Source: Lineus longissimus (taxonomy: Eukaryota; Nemertea; Pilidiophora; Heteronemertea; Lineidae). From it: DNA of 64,000 nt. Below the pieces are notes generated by a model. The model had not been told where the DNA came from. It was given only the letters and a program-made list of their open reading frames with translations, and made no database searches. The position numbers and the translations under genes were made by a program. Below, piece by piece: positions 45,778 to 56,380 of the stretch. The DNA is taken from NCBI RefSeq assembly GCF_910592395.1, contig NC_088311.1, positions 15,132,501-15,196,500 on the forward strand, read 5' to 3'. The stretch's first letter is position 1. Every line of letters starts with the position of its first letter.

Positions 45778-48458
45778 TCCCGGGCCCCTCATTGTAGCTC
45801 TGCAGCAATTACCAAAAATCTCAACTAAAACGAAAGGCCAAAACCTTAAATTCAACTAATATAGTTTCCTACCCTGATTATTATACGCGAACCATGGAAA
45901 TTCCATGAAACCTAATATGTAAGGTATTGTTCATTCTGAGAATATACTAATAACTAAAAATTAGAGTCTCTAATTTTTGTTAAATGTCTCTGTGGGATGG
46001 AAGATGACATCCTGCTCGTCTAGTCGTCTGCTGGAAGGGTGACTTCTCAACTTGCATCTTGGATCTTCGCTGCGTAACCCTGCTTCAGGGGGCAAAGCAG
46101 GTGCTACCTCCTTGCCAGAGAGGCCCTGCAGACTAGTGGAAGGCAGGAGCTGTCTTACATCTCCCAAAGTAGACGAGTCAGTTTTACGTGACCTGGTCTA
46201 CCCCACTACCTTCTTTCCTTCGTCCTCTTCCATGATGCCACGGATGTTGTCATCTGCCTCAAGTATGAGACAAAGCTTGTGGATTGGTCTGATGAACTCG
46301 CCTGTGCTGTTCGTGAGCTTGACTGTCCTAACTACTCCCTGCTTGTCTTCTTGGGTTTCGAGCACCCTACCCAAGGGCCAGTGGCACCTCGGAGCCTGGT
46401 TATCAACCATCAAGACTATGTCCCCTTGTCGAACGTTTCTTTTGGTCTTCAACCATTTCTGTCGGACTTGGAGTAAAGGAAGGTACTCCTTCACCCACCT
46501 CCTCCAAAAGACATTGGCTAGGTGTTGTACTTGGCGCCAACGTCTTCTGGCATAATTGTCTTCCTTGGTAAATACGCCTGGCGGAAAGGGCTCTGTTGGC
46601 TTCGAAAGCAGCAAATGGTTGGGAGTCAGTGCCAACAAGTCGTTGGCATCCTCTGGCACAGCTGTTATGGGGCGGCTATTGACAATCAGTTCTACCTCAC
46701 AGAACAGAGTCTGTAGGTTCTCGTCATCTAGACGTACGTTCTGTTCCTTCAGGAGAGAGTATAAAACCTTTCTAATCGTCCGAATCTGTCTTTCCCAGAT
46801 TCCTCCAAAGTGGAAGGCTGCCGGTGGGTTGAAGTCCCATGTTATTTCTTTCTTCAGAAGGAAGTTCTTGATTTGTGTTTGGTTCAACTTCTTTATCTCT
46901 TCTCGAAGGATTCTGTGCGCCCCGACAAAGTTGGTACCGTTGTCAGATCTTATCAGCTTTACTTGACCTCTTCTTGCGATGAAACGCCTGATAGCATTTA
47001 GGCAGGAATCTGTATCCATACTCTGGGCTACCTCGATATGAATGGCTCGACTCGCCATACATGTAAAAACCACTCCGTAACGTTTCAGGTCACTTCTTCC
47101 TCGACGAATCTCAAAAGGCCCGAAGTAGTCTACACCTGTGCGGGTGAACGGTGCTTCACCAGAAACCAGGCGATCGATAGGCAAGTCCGCCATCTTCTGC
47201 ATACCAGTCTTACCCTGGTAACGCTTGCAGACCACGCACCTTGAGATGGTGCTTCTCACCGCGGTGTTTGCTTGCAGTATCCAGTATCTCTCTCGCACCG
47301 CTGCAAGCATGGTATTCCTCCCCATGTGGTTTGGTTGATGTCCAGGAGGATCATTTTTGAAACCTTCAACTCCTTTGGCAATATCACGGGTTGTTTCGAG
47401 TCCGCTGATAAATCTGCTCTACGCAGCCGCCCGCCAACTCTGAGTAGCTGGTCTTGTAGAAATGGGTCCAAGCGTCCTAGGTGGTGCTTCCCCTTTGGCA
47501 CACGACCATCGTTCAGGGCTTTTATCTCCTCTTGGAAGTGAAGTGACTGAACATGCTTCAAAATTGTCTCCTCGGCGCACTTCAGTTCTGACATAGTAAG
47601 CGCAGCTGGTAGCTTGCTTGGTTTGACGTTGGGTTGAGTTGTTCGTTCCTCCACTCTCAATCGTAGATACTTCTTGACGACGAGAAGCCAGGCTACCGCT
47701 TTCTTTAGCTTGAACCAATCTGAGAAGTGCGAAATCAACTTGTCGAAAGGAGCCCCGGACAAGTTGGCGACTGCTGTAGCGCATGTAGTTTTGACTTCAG
47801 GATCTGCATCTGTTGGGATATCCTGGGTTATGTCTTTCGGCCATTCTCTTTGTGGTTTGTAGAGGAAGCTTGGCCCTTGAATCCATCGCTCGCTCTTCAG
47901 AAACTGATCCACTGCCAGCCCGCGTGAAGCATCATCCGCAGGATTGTCTCCAGTTGGTACGTAGTTCCATTGATGACTGACAGAACCCTCACGGATTGCG
48001 GCAACCCTGTTCGCCACAAACGTCTTGTACCTGCTTGTCTCATTTCTGATGTATCTCAGGACTGCAGTGCTGTCTGTCCAGAAGAAGGTGTTATCGACTG
48101 GGTAGTCCAACTCCTTCATGATGAGATGATTCATCTTAACTGCTGCAGTAGCTGCCGTCAGCTCTAATCTCGGTATGGTGGTCTTCTTTAATGGGGCTAC
48201 TACCCTGGCCTTGCCTAGCGACAGAGTGCAGGACACATTGCCATTTGTATCCTCGAGCCTGAGGTAAGAGGCAGTCCCGTAACCGGCCTCACTGCATCAG
48301 CAAAGTGGTGCACCTGACTTGAGCGAATGACCCCAAGGTTCCCAGGCCTTACGCATCTGGGAACGACATGCTTCTCTAGCTTGGGTAGGTCTTGTAGCCA
48401 CACTTGCCATCTCTCAAGTTCGGGTCCGTCTATTTCTTCATCCCAGCCAAGATTTTTT
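45778..48458 (-). mobile_element. Internal region of a deleted BEL/Pao retrotransposon
   Basis: Only about 2.7 kb lies between the LTRs, against 5-6 kb expected. gag, protease and most of the reverse transcriptase are missing next to the 5' LTR. The remaining pol tail is described at 46198-48460. No matching 5-bp duplication was found outside the LTRs. Confidence 0.9.
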
Positions 48459-48460
48459 TG
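46198..48460 (-). pseudogene. BEL/Pao pol remnant: RNase H, integrase and C-terminal domain, two frameshifts
   Basis: Three minus-strand pieces. About 48460-48295 encodes the A17/RT tail (WLQDLPKLEKHVVPRC). 48236-47256 encodes RNase H with FFWTDSTAVLRYIRNE and the stretch leading to the integrase zinc finger. 47325-46198 encodes the integrase: SRCVVCKRYQGK, GVDYFGPF (first Asp), IRSDNGTNFVG (second Asp), FHFGGIWERQIR (Glu), and a C-terminal DUF5641-type segment with RQGDIVLMVD. Frameshifts near 48295 and 47330 break the frame, though the catalytic residues of both domains remain readable. Without reverse transcriptase the copy is dead. Confidence 0.93.
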
Positions 48461-49166
48461 AATCTCGAATACAGGCTAAGTCCTATGACTACGATTGACT
48501 GCAAATATAAGTAACAAACACCATAAGGATTTGTTCATACTAATAACAAACTGCAATACAATTATCTTCCCACCTCATGCAACAGAGACAGACTCAGCAC
48601 ATGAGTCTACCCCATTAGTTCCATGAATCAATAAAAGAGGGCAGGGCAATAGCGTAGCAACCAGGTATGCTAGCATAACCATCAAAACCATGAACAGCTG
48701 ACTTAGTTTACATAAACAGACATATGAATATCTAATAAAGGTCTGGCTTAAACATATTATACCAAGAAACGTGTCTAATCAACTTTAAAAGACACTATAC
48801 ACAAATTGGGACGCCATAAAGGCTCAGTAGATACGCCCCCAAAACCAGCATCAATAAACATAGTCTCGCACGACGCAAATCCAAGAGCAAACAGTGCCAA
48901 ACACACAAACTTCCCCGATAGGGAATTATGAACGCACCAAAACAGTCCTTAATAGGACAGTAGCAGAAATATGAAGCCCATTACGGCACAAGTTCACGAA
49001 AGATGCTAGGAATATAGTCCAACATTGCCAGTGACTTGGAAGCGCATTGCTTGAGACTACATTGTCTTCACACTACATGCAGGCCTAATAATACAGCGAT
49101 TGCACCTGATGCTATCAATCTTGGGTCATCCCACTTGGGCAACAAAGTCCTGATTACAGCCTTAAT

Positions 49167-49841
49167 CAGACACTGCCTTTTAAGGCGCGCTATAGCGCGC
49201 GCACACCATAGCGCACCAAAATCAATCGGAGGCGCGCAAACAATAGCGCGCCTGCCAATAGAAATACATAAGGAAAAAGCGCGCCTTGTTATTTCGTCAT
49301 CCACACGCTCACACGTGGATATGTGTACAGTAAACAGATATAAGCATCCCCCAATGCATTGAGGTACCTGGTCTGTCATTGGTTCAAATGTGCACACGTC
49401 ACTGGAAACGACCAATGGAATACAATTTTTCATTCTGACTTCGGCAGCGTGATTTAGAACAATGGCGGAACCGGGCAGATCCGTCGAAGAAGAGACGTTC
49501 TTAAATTGGGATTGGCTGCCCGAAGGCGTCATTGTTCCCAAGATAAAAGTAGAAGGGAGTAAACGAATGGTGGCAGAGGTAGGTCAATAACAAACCGTAA
49601 TCTGAATGATAAATTTAGACGATCTGCGTAGTAGTAGAATAGAAATCTCGTCTGCTCGCCGAACCCGGTGCGCAGGCGCTAAATCTAGTCTCGTTTCCCG
49701 GGTTTTCCGCGTCTTCCTCCTGCATGCCGTGATGTACATTTTGAAGTTGATAGAGTGTATGGGGGTGAGATTGAATTGATTTTCGTTAATTATTCATGAA
49801 ATGATATGCGATGACGTAGCAAGTGTCAGTGACAGTGTCTG
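49167..49841. mobile_element. 675-bp TIR element inserted in the LTR
   Basis: Short ends CAGACACTG/CAGTGTCTG, flanked by CTTAAT on both sides (49161-49166, 49842-49847). The empty site is preserved in the other LTR. The left part is GC-rich with the palindrome GCGCGCTATAGCGCGC. A related end occurs at 53843-53920. Superfamily not assigned. Confidence 0.85.
49462..49590 (+). CDS. Short ORF or first exon inside the 675-bp element
   Basis: ATG in a good context (AACAATGG). 42 codons start MAEPGRSVEEETFLNWDWLP. GTAGGT follows the GCAGAG at 49573-49578, a possible donor, so it may be a first exon of a lost transposase or a captured host exon. No family recognised. Confidence 0.25.
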   Translation: MAEPGRSVEEETFLNWDWLPEGVIVPKIKVEGSKRMVAEVGQ

Positions 49842-50160
49842 CTTAATACCGAACAGAAATGCTAAGAAAGTGTATAGATCGCTTACCGATACATTTGGCC
49901 CATATGAATCCGTACCATTACATCTAATTGGAGCATTATAGTACTGTAAATTGGCACTTAAAACGGAGTTGACTTCTAGTGTGTTCAGTGTTGCAGATCT
50001 AGCGAGGAAGTGGCCTAGATACTCCCCCAAGCTACTTAGGTAAACAGATACTGTTGCGTCTGCGCTAGCCAAAGATAATTAAAAGTAAACAAAGGCGGCT
50101 AATTTAAGATCTGGCATACTGCATCCTACAAAAGAATGGGAAACTGTTTTGGCCGTAGCA

Positions 50161-51635
50161 GTGTGAAACCCCTATTTGTATGCCGTTGGCGCTCTCCAAC
50201 ATTCCTAGTAGGGGGTGCTGGACATGATGATGTGCGACGATCTTTGCTTTCAATGCATACCAAGTTTGTGGACAGAAAAGAAAAGAAAGATTTTATTCTG
50301 AATACTATCAATAAGTTAACATAACTTTATTAATCTTAATCCAACAATCCATTTAGTACAATACATGAACATGTAATCAATACAGTCATCAGAGATTTAT
50401 CATTCTCATAATATCAAATTATTTTGGATCATCTGACCTCTCATTTGAAATTATCACTTGAAGATGCATACGCAAATTTACAATTTACAATTTTTCCATT
50501 GCCAAACTGTATCCACCTATCCAAATTACTTCTTAAAGTAGGTTTTGTATGCTTTTCCTCAAAGAATGAACATTGGGGCCTAAATGTAAGTATCTCCGTT
50601 GCTAATGCCGACTGTCCCTTGTCAACCCTGAAAGGTGAATCAGTCATGAGCAATACAGGAATACCGGCTACCAATAGTATGAAGTGCCATGTCCAAGGAA
50701 GTGGGAAAAGGAAATCACTCCAGAAATGATTGTGTAATTCCAAGGTGGTAAGATCAATAACGGGAAGGCCCAATGAAAAGTGCAGGCATGAGGAATTTAG
50801 CTACACGAAGTATCCGGATGTTCACGCCGTTGTAGTTGAGCGTGGCTGTGCTAGTATTTGGTTTGCACCCCGTGAATCAATAGCAACACATTAGATTTGC
50901 TGTTGGTGGGCAATTTTCAGTATTAAACTCGTTTAATTGTACACAACAATAAAGCTACCAACCTGGGCGTTCTGGATTCTCAACAATGAACTGGATTTGG
51001 CGTCTTGGTCACCCACACGCCTACGAGTCCAGTAAGATGGCGCCGTTGATGTCGACTCGTAGTGCATGCCGTACCACATAAACACGAACATTTTGGCCCA
51101 AAAGAACATAGGAGGCCCAGTTGGTCAGATCTACCTCATAAAATAAGATGTTGTGGTACTTTCACGCTCAGTCTCTACCTCAGGGAATATGAAATCAGCC
51201 CGTAAACAGTGCCGTTTTTAGTGTTGGACATTTTGTGAAAGTGTTCATGTATGTTGATACACAGTGTAATGTACTGCACTGTGTGTAATCGGATTGCTCA
51301 GCTTGGCCTATTTCCTGTACTACGAGAGTACACTTTATACAATCGTCGATCTCTGGCTTTGCAAAAATATTCTACAGCTATAATCTGGCAGGGCCTACAT
51401 GTAGTAGCTTCATGTAGAGGATAATTATATGTGTGGACTAATGACTGTGACAAAACTCAAATTTTGTGTAATTTGTGAGCTGAATAGCCGTCCAGGGATA
51501 GCTTGTTGTGCTCGGACTATTGAGGACAACACTGATACCTGCAGATATTGTATTGTAGACTGTACGTTAGGCTAGAGTTGAGTTCGAAGTAACAACCTCA
51601 GTAAGATGGTCCAACTTCAAGAGTAAGTTGCGAAT
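50161..51635. other. Gene-poor stretch with one possible minus-strand exon
   Basis: A minus-strand frame at 50441-50773 encodes about 110 residues (e.g. KPTLRSNLDRWIQFGNGKI) and an AATAAA lies downstream on that strand at about 50327. The opposite strand is also open, and no family is recognised, so it may be chance. Nothing else supported. Confidence 0.3.
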
Positions 51636-52277
51636 ATGAGCGGAGATGATAACCCAATTGCCAGTGTCCGTGGTGGCAGGGGCAGTGGAGGAGAGAAACG
51701 CAACCAAGCTGTAAGGATGGTAAAGGGCCTCCTGCGGGAAACGAAACTTGCTGCTGCAGCAGAGACTCCAACAGGGATGGGAAGCAGGATGAACATGGTC
51801 CCGCGAAGTCTAAACGAGGACCTCAATGAGTCAGCCAGGTCAGTGGAGGAGGGGACGAACAAAAGGAAAAAGAATAGTGGAACACCAGATTTGGCCGAAA
51901 AAGGGATCCTGAGGGAAAGAGAAAACCTACGTAAGAAAGGGAAGAAAGAAAACTCGGGGGTCGGGCGTGGCCTGAATGGAGAGGAGGACAAACCAGGTGA
52001 GCAACAGTGGAGCAGTGATGACAGCACGGCAGGTGGGGGCATATCCAGCAGTACCAGTGCAGAACTGATAGAGAGTATGAGGGGTCTTTTCGAGAAAATG
52101 ACCACACAGAATAGTAGGAGCATGGAGAAGTTAGGGAAGGAGTTGAAAGAGGAGGTGAGAGTAGCTGTGGATGAAGCTATAGTAAACAGGTTAGGGAAAC
52201 TTGAGGATACCTTGAAGGACAGAATAGACAATGCCATGGATGACATTATAATGGATGTACAGGAGAGAAGAAGGTGA
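51636..52277 (+). pseudogene. LINE ORF1-like protein, truncated
   Basis: 213 codons, charged and low-complexity (MSGDDNPIASVRGGRGSGGE), ending in a helical coiled-coil region (MEKLGKELKEEVRVAVDEAI). Followed in other frames by MILRTRDMRDLMLETAREKK and LVIRGCKIVKLPF at 52563-52810, which resembles the end of CR1/L2-type ORF1 proteins. Several frameshifts break the ORF. The endonuclease follows directly. Confidence 0.7.
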
Positions 52278-52849
52278 GGGAAGCAAGCCAGAATTGGGAG
52301 AAGAAAGGGGCTGTATCGGAGGAAACTTTGACAAGAAAACTTAGGGAACAAGAGGAGAAGCAGAGGTTAGAGGAACGCAGGAGATGTAATGTAATAGGTT
52401 TCTGGATACCAGAATGAACTGCAGCAGATGGGGAAGTAAGGAAAAAGGTAACAAGGCCTGAGTGCTAAAAAGTCTGGATGTGCTGGGTGTGCTTGACAAG
52501 ATACAGTTTAGGACATTGTTTAGAATAGGGGAGGCGAGAGAAAATCAAATAGGCCAATCAAGTTGATACTACGGACCAGGGATATGAGGGATTTGATGTT
52601 AGAGACTGCAAGGGAAAAGAAAGGTAGATTGCTACTGATGAAAGAGGATGGAACAGAGACAAAGGTGGCGTGGGTACAAGACAGATCCAGAGAGGAGAGG
52701 GTGGAGCATAGATTATTGTTAGACAATCTCAAGACAAGGGAGGTAGCGGGTGAGGAAGGTTTGGTTATCAGAGGGTGTAAGATAGTAAAGTTGCCCTTTC
52801 GGAGAGGCCCCCCCAGGTGGGGGGGGGATGGAAAGCCAGACAAAATCTA

Positions 52850-53842
52850 GATCTAAACCCACATGTTTATACACAAATGCCGATCAGTTGGTCAATAAAA
52901 TGGCAGAATTGGAGCAGCTAAGTGCAGACACTAAACTGGACTTGATTGCGGTGACAGAGGTAAAAACCAAAAACACCAGATCAGCAGTGCAGAGAGTAGA
53001 CGTTGCAATTGGGGGGGTATGCTTTGAATGTGGTGCTTGATAAACCTGGCCAAGGGGTGGCACTATACTGTAGGGAGGGAGTACAGGCAAGTAGGGTAAA
53101 CCTCCCTGTGGGATATGATGATACCATTTGGTTAGATGTTGTTATGGAGGAGGGGACGAGTAGAGTAGGCTGTGTTTATAGGAGTCCCAGCAACAATACA
53201 GCGCAAAATGACATTCTCCTCAGGCATATGGGATGGGTATTGGAGAACACACCAGAGGGAATGGATCTAATTATAGTAGGGGATTTCAATTTGAGGCAAG
53301 TGGATTGGGCTTACCTGGTCAGCCACGGGGCCAAGAACAGTCCATCATCGCGCTTTCTGGAATTTTTCCTGGATAACCAGTTGACCCAACATGTGGACAA
53401 GCCTACCAGATTTAGGCAGGGGCAAATTCCTAGCTTGCTTGATCTGGTTCTTACGAGGGGTGAGGATTTGGTCGAAAATGTGGTGCATCGGCAGGGTTGG
53501 GTGAGAGCAACCACTGCTGCCTTCAGTTTATGTTCACGACAGCACTGGGGGATGGTGATGGTAATTCTTACGAGGGGTGAGGATTTGGTCGAAAATGTGG
53601 TGCATCGGCAGGGTTGGGTGAGAGCGACCACTGCTGCCTTCAGTTTACGTTCACGACAGCACTGGGGGATGGTGATGGTAATGCGTCAAGGGAACCCCCT
53701 AGGAGGTACAATAAGGGGAAATTCAAAGACATGAGAGAAGACCTGAAGCAGCGGAAGCTCCTTGATTCGGTGATGGGGAAATCCGTAGAGGACACTTGGG
53801 GTATCATAAAAACTACAATTGGGGATCTAGTGAAGGGGGATC
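52850..53842 (+). pseudogene. LINE endonuclease (APE/EEP type), frameshifted, RT missing
   Basis: 52850-53000 encodes CLYTNADQLVNKMAELEQLS and DLIAVTEVKTKN, the start of an apurinic-like endonuclease. 53030-53460 in another frame has GVALYCREG, VGCVYRSPSNN, IIVGDFNLRQVDW and SLLDLVLTRGED. The C-terminal SDHCCLQFTF block is in a third frame near 53620. A 117-bp in-frame tandem duplication covers 53450-53683. The product would be truncated where a TIR-element end begins at 53843, so the reverse transcriptase is absent. Probably a CR1/L2-like clade; not certain. Confidence 0.88.
53450..53683 (+). repeat. 117-bp tandem duplication inside the LINE endonuclease
   Basis: TTACGAGGGGTGAGGATTTG and the following bases repeat at 117-bp spacing (53451, 53568) with about two substitutions. 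117 is 39 codons, so frame is kept. Confidence 0.93.
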
Positions 53843-53920
53843 TTGTTTGCGCGCCTCCGATTGATTTTAGGTGCGCTATGGTGTGTGCGCGCTATAGCGC
53901 GCCTTAAAAGGCAGTGTCTG
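53843..53920 (-). mobile_element. End fragment of the GCGCGCTATAGCGCGC TIR element
   Basis: Reverse copy of 49167-49245 including the CAGTGTCTG terminus. Only about 78 bp remain, fused to the LINE. Confidence 0.85.
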
Positions 53921-55660
53921 GCTTTCGTGTGAAATTTGTAAGAAAAGGGTGAGGAATCCAGGCGAATTTGGAATTGGAAAGTTGTGAATGACCGGTACTG
54001 TAGACAGACCATGGTCCCTTCTTAATCAAGGACTAGCTTGGTCTAGCACCCATAAACAATGCCCCTATCGGGTCCCTCGGAATATCCCCTCAACCAGAAC
54101 GTTTTCACCCCATCAGGCCCCCCAAGGGGTACCTGCTGTACCACGAATAGGTTCTCAATCTCTCCCAAAATAGATTATGCCGTAGTCACACTAGTGTTTT
54201 AATGCGAATTGGCTGCGCATTAAAACTTTAATACGCATCGGGGTGTCACACTCAAGTCGGTTTATACCATTTTCAAACCGCCTTAACAAATAGAGTTCTT
54301 TATAATACGCATCAGCGAAGTCGCTTTAGCCAATCTGCATTGAAGTCGCATTGGAATTCGTAGTGTGGCATGCCTATGCATTAAGCATTGCATTCGCAAT
54401 GATCATGCTCACAGCGTAACTTCCTTTTCCGCTCATGTTTCAGCCTTTTCACATTCACTCAATTATGCGACCTCAGCATTCTCCAACGATGCCGTTGTCC
54501 ATTCCACCAAAAATACATAACATAATTGTCATTAAATTGCTGATAAAAATGATTATTTTCATCATTTCAATAGCCACGGATTGCTTGTCACTGTGCAAAT
54601 TTGGTTTCTATCCCTCGTTTCTCGTTTGGTATGGATCTCGCGAGACTAGGGTGGCATCCATCTTGGATCAAGCGCGGGAGTGAGTTCAACAAGATCCAAT
54701 TAAAGGTGGCGTAAAGTATTAGTCTATAGGCTATTAGTGAGTAGTCTACATGTACATGTATGCTTAATGCCTAAGCCACAATACATGTAGATCCCTTATC
54801 TTGTTGTGTGCAAAGAGGCGAGTATAAAGTTACGTATTGGTGGGTCTTAAGAAATATTTGCATGTGGTGAAGATGGTGGATCACATGGTCACATGTAAAG
54901 CCATCAACCGATCAGAGAGGTTGTTTCTCTCGGTTAAAAGTGAATGATAAAGCAACTGAAATTAACATGAAATGGGAGAATAAATAGCATAAGTAGGTAC
55001 CTGAACAATTTTTTACACAGATATTTGTTTTGCAATTTGGTTTTATTTCCGTATATACTGCACTGTTGAATCATGAAATCCCCCTATATGCTAATGAGAA
55101 CTCCTGTTGACTTTTGACAATCTACCTCATGATGGTGACCACGCCCTTATATGGAAGCAACAAAAAATGCAATTTCTCCATAATCGCTCCAGAAATCCAA
55201 AATTAAAGCCCGCCAAGACATACTCTGTTAGTCTGTATCAATCTCGACTCTCGGGGGAAGTTTTGTTGTCAATTGATCTAAATTAGCGGAGGAGTTCAAT
55301 TACCAACTATTACACCTCTACGTCCATAATAGCAGTGATAGGAAACGAATACATGGAATAGAAATTCGGTTAAGTGGCATGGTATCAACAAATAGGCATG
55401 TTTTCCCTATTTAAAAGGTTAATATGCTGTCTTTTCATTATGACTTGAGCAAACTTCATGAAATTTCACCCCTGATTTTTTTTGGTTGCTGCATCTGAAT
55501 ACGTGTAAAAAAGACAGTAATTTTATACATAAAGCTAAACATTGCCAAGTGACTGACATCCTCGCGTGGGGTGATACATATCAATACGACAATAAACTTG
55601 CCCAATGAACTCTATGCAAATTTTGGTCACACAGCACTTTTCAATTTGAGTGAGCACTTG
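53921..55660. other. Gene-free stretch containing one small MITE
   Basis: Only the MITE at 54180-54385 is recognised. The missing first exon(s) of the right-hand gene may lie here or further left; I could not place them. Confidence 0.4.
54180..54385. mobile_element. About 205-bp MITE-like element
   Basis: Ends TAGTCACACTAGTG...TTAATGCGAA and inverse (CCACACTACGAATTCCAATGC), imperfect. Interior has repeated AATGCG/CGCATT steps. Confidence 0.55.
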
Positions 55661-55667
55661 CCATTTT

Positions 55668-55847
55668 TGAACTTGAAATTTGGTACACATTACTCCCTTA
55701 ATCAGATAACCTCTGACATCAAATTTTGGTCCGATCTGATTCTCAACTTGGCCACCAGGGGGCCAAAAGTTAAAACCTCAAAAGTGCGATATCTCGCTTT
55801 AGCGACTCGTTTTCGCTAAAATCTTTATGGTAGGTACTCCAAGCAAC
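55668..55847 (+). mobile_element. Family A core fragment
   Basis: One partial 302-bp unit: TGAACTTGAAATTTGGTACA, GGCCACCAGGGGGCCAAAAG and ATGGTAGGTACTCCAAGCAA. No termini. Confidence 0.85.
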
Positions 55848-55975
55848 TCCTAAGTCGATATCATCATCCCCACTGCCGGAATCATTCATAAACACATCAG
55901 CCAGCTCCTCTGCCGTAAAAGAAGACAACTGTCTTTTCGCCGTTATTGCTGCCCCGCTGCCACGTGCTGTCAGGA
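55848..55975 (-). pseudogene. Acidic ORF fragment, possibly piggyBac-like N-terminus
   Basis: Minus-strand frame with TAKRQLSSFTAEELADVFMN and DSGSGDDDIDLG. Such acidic N-terminal tracts occur in piggyBac-type transposases, but they are not diagnostic. Truncated by the family A fragment on its C-terminal side. Confidence 0.25.
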
Positions 55976-56291
55976 AAGGAATTCGCACCGAAGTCCCCAG
56001 GGAAAACCCCGGCAAACCAGCCAGAATAGATTCGTCGAACCATTCGCTTTGGTTTTATGAGCTATTGGGCAATGGCAGCACCATACACTTTGTGTATCAC
56101 TGTGTTGAAGGCATAATACGCTTATCATACAATAATAGTGTGGGAAATACATAATACGCCTTGTGTACCAAGCATCCCGAAAGGGTTAAGCATAGAAGGC
56201 TTGCTCCTAAACTGGCAATGTGCAGTCTGTGATGTGTACAATTAAGAAAATATCTTCTCTTATGTAATATTCTCTTACACATTATTTTCAG

Positions 56292-56380
56292 TCGCACTGG
56301 TGAGGACATACTTGCTGGAAAGAAAATACATGTAGACCAAGATGGCTTTCATAACTTCAGTGACTACTGGTCGGAAACAG
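56292..56380 (+). CDS. Right-hand gene, first visible exon
   Basis: The acceptor TTATTTTCAG ends at 56291 and the donor GTACAA starts at 56381. There are 29 full codons in phase 1 to phase 1, reading RTGEDILAGKKIHVDQDGF and then HNFSDYWSET. This is the segment that resembles the Mif2/CENP-C N-terminus. An upstream exon ending with two codon bases is needed and was not located. Confidence 0.6.

Larger units (their letters stand above)
48459..50160 (-). repeat. BEL/Pao 5' LTR, interrupted by a 675-bp element
   Basis: Matches 44785-45777 over 48459-49166 and 49842-50160. Ends TTTTGGCCGTAGCA. Divergence from the left LTR is low, mostly single bases. Confidence 0.9.

Noticed and set aside
46052-46555. 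167-codon plus-strand ORF
   Set aside because: Antisense shadow of the BEL integrase C-terminus.
51617-52351. 244-codon minus-strand ORF
   Set aside because: Shadow of the purine-rich LINE ORF1 on the plus strand.
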